Source of the DNA: Symsagittifera roscoffensis
Lineage: Eukaryota > Xenacoelomorpha > Acoela > Convolutidae
Reading direction: 5' to 3'
Assembly (NCBI RefSeq): GCF_963678635.1
Contig: NC_087067.1
Coordinates: 3,483,072-3,547,071, forward strand
Length of the DNA stretch: 64,000 bases
Both the position numbers and the translations under genes were made by a program. The first letter of the stretch is position 1. Each line of letters starts with the position of its first letter. Of this stretch, positions 59,040-64,000 are shown piece by piece. Under the pieces are notes generated by a model. It was not told where the DNA came from. It ran no database searches and saw nothing but the letters and a program-made list of their open reading frames with translations.

Positions 59040-59200
59040 TTTGAGTCGAACGATGTCCGTTTTCGACTTTACCGGACATTGTTCGACTTTGCTCGACTAT
59101 ACCGGACATTGTTCGACTCTGTTCGATTTTGTTCGACTGTGTTCGTTTTTACCGGACATTGTTCAACTTTACCGCAAATTTTTTGCTTTTACCGGAAATT
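59040..59200 (+). repeat. Minisatellite of ACCGGACATTGTTCGACTTT type
   Basis: ACCGGACATTGTT occurs three times (near 59070, 59102 and 59151), mixed with TTCGACT blocks and a degraded ACCGGAAATT. It lies just inside the left inverted repeat. Confidence 0.65.
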
Positions 59201-59244
59201 AGCTTTGCTCGTGCGGCGTCAAGGAATACTCTCCAATTGAATTC

Positions 59245-59990
59245 GTGTATATGGTTCCAAAAAAACTGGAGAACGTCATATTTACCGATTTGGGTCTTAT
59301 CTTCGAAAAACAACTTTTTCGGGCAAAATTCTCCCGAAGCAAGCTGATTCAGAGTTTGAGTGTTGATTTTGATTGCTCGAAACTGTACAAAAACCTTTTC
59401 TGACCTCTCCGTGAAAAATCATCTTGTTTTATTTTTGTCGGGTGTGTGAAGGTGAAAATTTTGTTATTTTTCGAATTCTGGATTTACCAATTTTCAATCT
59501 CAATCGATTATCTTATATTTCACAAGCGTAAAGTGTGCTGCGCCCGCTTCATTGTTTTTTAACGATCGTTTTAAGTATTTGTTTGGAAACAGTCGTTTCG
59601 TGCATATGGTACCAAAAAAAACTGGAGAATGTCATTCAATATTCACCATTTTTATTTTGGGTCTTATCTTTGGAAAATAAAGTTTTTCGGGCAAAAACTT
59701 CCCGAAGCAAGCTGATTCAGAGTCTGAGTATTGGTTTTGATTGCTCGAAACTGTACAAAATTTTTTTCTGACCTCTCAGCAAAAAAGTATCTTGTTTTTT
59801 TGTCGGGTTTTGGAAGGTGAAAATTTTGTTAATTTTCGAATTTTGCATTTACCAATCTTCAATCTCATTCGATTGTTTTATACTTTACAGGCGAAGAGTA
59901 TGCTGCGCCGTTTCAAATATTTTTCAACAATAATTTTAATTATTTTTTGGAAACAGTTGATTCGTGCATATGGTAACAAAATTTGTTTTT
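59245..59990 (+). repeat. Two tandem units of about 360 bp inside the long-TIR element
   Basis: ATGGT.CCAAAAAAACTGGAGAA at 59251 and 59606, with the start of a third at 59970; spacings are 355 and 364. Shared blocks include CCCGAAGCAAGCTGATTCAG and GATTGCTCGAAACTGTAC. Confidence 0.85.
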
Positions 59991-60325
59991 AATTTAAGCT
60001 TCGTGGTGAGTGTGTTTCCTTTAGTTATTGTCTTATTTTGTTATTTTCATTTAATTTTTCTGATTTATATTTGATTTGAATAGTTTCTAGCTTTCAGTTT
60101 TTGCTGTAACGAGTTTGTTGTTGCCCTAAAAATATTGCTTATAGTTTACGTTGGGATCATGTGTAGGCCTTCTCGTGGCGGTCCTGTAATTGATCAGCAA
60201 ATATTTTGGTCAAGCTAACTGCACATTAAAATTACATATATACTGGATGGTTTTGCAATCTGCATATGTATATTGCATAAGCAAGCAAAAAAATGCGACA
60301 ACAATTTCCTTACTTAAGCTTTGCG

Positions 60326-60915
60326 CGACTCTTTTCTATTGTTTACATTTTAGAATATCTCTTCATTATTCGCTTTGTGCGTCTTTGAAAAAAATTATAT
60401 CTGTAGATGAAAGTTATATAATCGGTTTATCCATGCGTCATTTGCTTTTGGTGCGACCATGAATGATAATAAAAAAGTATGAATTATGAAAAACTTGATT
60501 GAGATGAGCTGAAAATTTAACATGTTTTGTGAATTTAAACAGAAAGTATTTGAAAAAAATAACGTGGGAGTCCATCAAAGTTTTATTTGACTACTTTGAT
60601 TGTAAAATCTTTTCTTGTTTTCGTGTTTTTGATTTTGAAAACGATGATTAAATGATTTCTGAGCTTTTGATGAAAAATTGCCTATGTTTACTGAAACATT
60701 TCCGGGGGATTTTTTAACAAATATTAACAACTAATTTTCTCACCATGGTTATTTTTAGCTCACAGAAAGTCAATCCAAATTTGATGTTTACTGAACGAAC
60801 GTAAACTTTGAAACAGATTTTACACTGCAAATGATTGAATACAAATAAAACATTCATTGTTCCGACTTTCGTTTACAAAAGTAACGGAATATTTATGCTC
60901 GGGGTGAGATATTTT
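60326..60915 (+). repeat. Direct duplication, left copy (about 585 bp)
   Basis: Nearly identical to 63414-64000, from TTTTCTATT..TTA.ATTTTAGAATA to the Helentron-like start GTTCCGACTTTCG. It lies inside the long-TIR element. Confidence 0.88.
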
Positions 60916-61045
60916 TTTTCTTCAGAGAAATTTTAATTTTAAATTAGTTTGATTGAAAGAAGCTTGTTTTCCATGATTGATTTGTTACAAGGAGCAAAAT
61001 CTGTCCATAATTGATTTGTTACAAGGAGCAAAATCTGTTCGTCTC
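60862..61045 (+). mobile_element. Helentron-like 5' end fragment, copy F
   Basis: TTGTTCCGACTTTCG followed by AAAAGTAACGGAATATTTATGCTCGGGGTG, as in copy A. GATTTGTTACAAGGAGC.AAATCTGT occurs twice. Confidence 0.5.
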
Positions 61046-61290
61046 ATGATTCGACTTTGTTCGACTATAGTGTTCGTTCGACCGTCTTAATTTGCGACGA
61101 AAATTGGACTCCGTCCGACCGTGTTGGTCGAATCATGAGTCGAACACCTCAGCCCAGTTAATTCTAAAAAAGTACGAAATTTCTCTGCAGATAAAGATTC
61201 CCTACTTTTTTAAAAGTAGATTCCAGTGGTCTGGCCTTATGGCATAAATTGTGGGCAAAAATTATTTTAGCACGATTGTGTGCATTAAAA

Positions 61291-63413
61291 TGTCCAAAGA
61301 AAAGCGAAGCTGTTCGACTCGATTTTAAGTCTATAATCTCGAGGACTTAAAAAATGCTGAATAACTGGAACCATTAGAACAACAGGGCCCTAAAGTAAAC
61401 AAATAAACGTTCACCATCCTAGAAAAATTTGGCAATTTTATGCAATACAACGACCAACATGCAAAAAGTTGAGCTTTGCTTTAAAAAAAATTTAGCAATT
61501 TTGTCAATAAACGAAGAATTTAGAAAAATAAACAAAAACGAAAGTTTTTGCTAAATCAAAATTTTAGTATATGCCCATATAGAACTTTTTTCACTTTTTT
61601 AAAAGTCAATGACAGCTACAAGTAGACGAAAAATTTAATTAAAAACATTAAGAAGCATTAAAGAAATATTCATAGATTTTTTTCTAAATAATTTCAATTG
61701 AATGTCCATTAGGTCTTTTTTTACTTAATTTTAACTGTCTTTGAGTTTTTTTTTACATCTGATCAACATTTCTTTTCTTTGTTTTTCACTGCGAATCAGG
61801 TATCAGAATTATTCACCAGACTGGGTTGAGTGATATATCAAGTCAAAGTCCTTCAAAGCGTAATTCTAACAAAATTTTAAAAAAAATCCCGAGAAATACC
61901 CATTTGAAATTTTTTGAACGAATGATTTTGAACGAATGAACAAATTAATTTTGAACGAATGAAGTGAACGCGAGCAGGTATATCATTATAAAAACCTTTC
62001 AGCCTTGATTCGAACAAAACTGAAAAAAAAATCAAAAATTATCCAAGTGTCGAGAAAGACAGCTTTAAAGTTTTTTGAGTTTCAGTACAATTTTGAGCAA
62101 TTAAAGCGAGTGAGCAGGCCTTTTATAGAAGTATAAACCGTTTGATTTTAATTTAATTGTTGTAAAAAAAATTCCGGAGTTTTAAGCCATTTTGTTTGAA
62201 TAAAAAATGCATAGAATCAAAAAATTTTTCAAGAAAGTTTGATAATTTGGAATTTTTTTGATTGCTTTTTGTTTTGTTTTTATCAATTTTTGTTTAAAAA
62301 AATTGTTGCCCATTTTGTTAGTTTTAGTGCGACTGTTAAATAGGCCCTAGTTTTAGGCTTTCGTCAGATCAGTTCATCTCGCCACGCAAAAAAATGCCAA
62401 AAAATTTGAAAAAAGATTTCTGATGTATTTTATCAATAGTATGGTCGAAACACTGATACAGCAACCTGCTATTCTTTTTCAGTTTTACAAAAGAAGATAA
62501 CTTGAATGTTTCCCAATCACAGCCCAAAAAACTTGGTTTTTCACTGATATCATTACGTTTGATAATACTCAGATCAGCTTAATCAGCAGAGTTGTGTAGT
62601 CGACTCATCACTAATGATTTCAGTAACTAGAGTTTAATGTTAGTTGCGATCGGTTTTCTGGTTGGCTTAAACGTTTTTATTCGACAGGAAGTTTTTGTTT
62701 ATTTAGAATTGGAATTACAAGAAATGGTCTAGAATTACTCAACTTTGGCTTTTAATTCTAAGATAAATCCATCTAAAAGTATTATAATTTTAATTTATTG
62801 AGAACCCACACTCTCTGGTTATTTGAATCACTGAATCACGAAAGTTCCTGTGAGACAAAAACTGCATTTTCGCCGCACGCTTTTTCAAGTGTTTCAAGAT
62901 TGGAAGATTTCCTCGATAAGTTACTGAAACTTTTTGTAATTTTTTTATTTTAGTTATATGGTTGTAGTTCAGCACCGTCAAACATTTGGATGAGCATCAC
63001 TATTTTAGGACATAAATTAAAAAAAACTTATTAGGTTGTCAAATCAGTAAAAACAAAATCTGTTTTTCAGTACAAAATTTTTAAAAACTAGGCGTTTTGT
63101 GGAGTGCGCTTGGGACTTTTTAAACATGCTCTGAAGAGGAATTTAAAAAAAGTGTTTAAAAAATAACTCAGCCCGTAAAAAGCATTTTGTTTTCATTGAG
63201 GCGTTTTAATTTTTTCTATTTATGCGCCCAACGGTTTTCTAAAAAAACTCTTTCTATGCTTCCAAAACCGACACGCAGAGAACCTTCGTGGTTGCAAAAA
63301 GCCACGCGATTATTTGCGCATTTTCTTTTTTTGTACGCCGGTCAAAAAAACTTACTCAACTCATTTTTTGGTTTAACCTACGGTCGTCTGTAACATCCAA
63401 GGTATTCAGTTCT
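61291..63413. other. AT-rich non-coding DNA, nothing recognised
   Basis: Only chance open frames. No domain or matched repeat was seen. Confidence 0.3.
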
Positions 63414-64000
63414 CACCTCTTTTCTATTCTTTATATTTTAGAATAGATCTTTATTATTCGCTTTGAGCGTCATTGAAAAAATTTATAATTGTAGATGAAA
63501 GTTATCTAATCGGTTTATCCATGCGTCATTTGATTTTGGTGCGACCATGAATGGCAATGAAAATGTATAAATTATGAAAAGCTTGATTGAGATGAGCTGA
63601 ATACGTTACATGTTTTGTCAATTTCAACAGAAAGTTTTCGAAAAATAATAACGTGGGAGGCGATCAAACATTTAGTTGACTACTTAGATTGTAAAATCAT
63701 TTCTTGGTTGTGTTTTCGATTTTGAAAACGATGAAAAAATGATTTCTGAGCTTTTGATGAAAAATTGCCTACGTTTACTGAAACATTTCCGGGGGATTTT
63801 TTAACAAATATTAACAACTAATTTTCTCACCATGGTTATTTTTAGCTCACAGAAAGTCATTCCAAATGTGATGTTTACTGAACGAACGTAAACTTTTAAA
63901 CAGATTTTACACTGCAAATGATTGAACACAAATAAAATATTCATTGTTCCGACTTTCGTTAACGAAAGTAACGGAATATTTGAGCTCGGGGTGGGTTAGT
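63414..64000 (+). repeat. Direct duplication, right copy (runs off the window)
   Basis: Matches 60326-60915 and ends in the Helentron-like start, where the perfect palindrome ACTTTCGTTAACGAAAGT is intact (63954-63971). The match continues to the window edge, so this is probably a second copy of the long-TIR element's interior. Confidence 0.85.

Larger units (their letters stand above)
58873..61290. mobile_element. 2.4-kb long terminal-inverted-repeat element
   Basis: The left arm starts TTTAATGCACACAATCG and the right arm ends in its inverse. Matched blocks inward include TGCTAAAATAATT.TTGCCCACA, ATGCC.ATAAGGCCA..CCACTGG and CTCATGATTCGACC. The left arm lacks about 70 bases present in the right arm. 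The interior has GTTCGACTTT..ACCGGACATT minisatellite, a two-fold 360-bp tandem repeat, and a Helentron-like 5' end. No transposase frame. Confidence 0.7.

Overview
This is eukaryotic, almost certainly invertebrate animal, genomic DNA. It is AT-rich with spliced genes, long repeat-filled introns, LTR retrotransposons and miniature DNA transposons. I found no bacterial operon, CRISPR array, rRNA or convincing tRNA gene. The species cannot be fixed from the sequence; the gene families (trypsin-like serine protease homologue, WSC-domain sulfotransferase, Cys-loop receptor) fit many invertebrates.

Three host genes can be supported by domain content and by splice phases that join correctly. (1) Plus strand, 1-1427: the last three exons of a trypsin-family gene whose catalytic Ser and Asp positions are both changed, so a non-catalytic serine protease homologue. 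(2) Minus strand, exons at 44162-44347 and 14261-14459: two consecutive exons of the ligand-binding domain of a Cys-loop (nicotinic-receptor-like) channel, separated by a 29.7-kb intron; the remaining exons lie outside the window or were not recognised. (3) Plus strand, 22728-32353: a complete four-exon gene for a 541-residue type II membrane sulfotransferase with two WSC domains (WSCD1/2-like). Gene 3 lies wholly inside the big intron of gene 2, on the opposite strand, and its own third intron holds a 6.7-kb LTR element in antisense, so the locus is nested three deep.

The region 6405-14258 is a tandem array of about 61 units of 129 bp. It abuts the receptor exon at 14261-14459. Each unit carries a copy of the 3' end of that exon, its splice donor and the following intron. 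On the other side of the same exon, five extra copies of its 5' end (acceptor plus about 14 codons) lie at 14531-16480. Both edges of one exon have therefore been amplified outward. This is the most unusual feature of the window.

Mobile elements: three related Ty3/gypsy-type elements are present. The first (24580-31306, minus) is full length but broken and carries an extra partial gag and a third partial LTR. The second (45125-48267, plus) keeps both LTRs and a 4-bp target duplication but has lost RT, RNase H and most of integrase. The third (about 52463-58020, plus) is an old relic full of stops. Smaller elements include a Tc1/mariner-type foldback element (5645-6291), a hAT-like miniature family, a Helentron-like family with hairpins at both ends, a 2.4-kb long-TIR composite (58873-61290), and several minisatellites. 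A FLYWCH-type zinc-finger pseudogene lies at 20657-21385. The remaining sequence is AT-rich intronic or intergenic DNA in which I see no coding signal.
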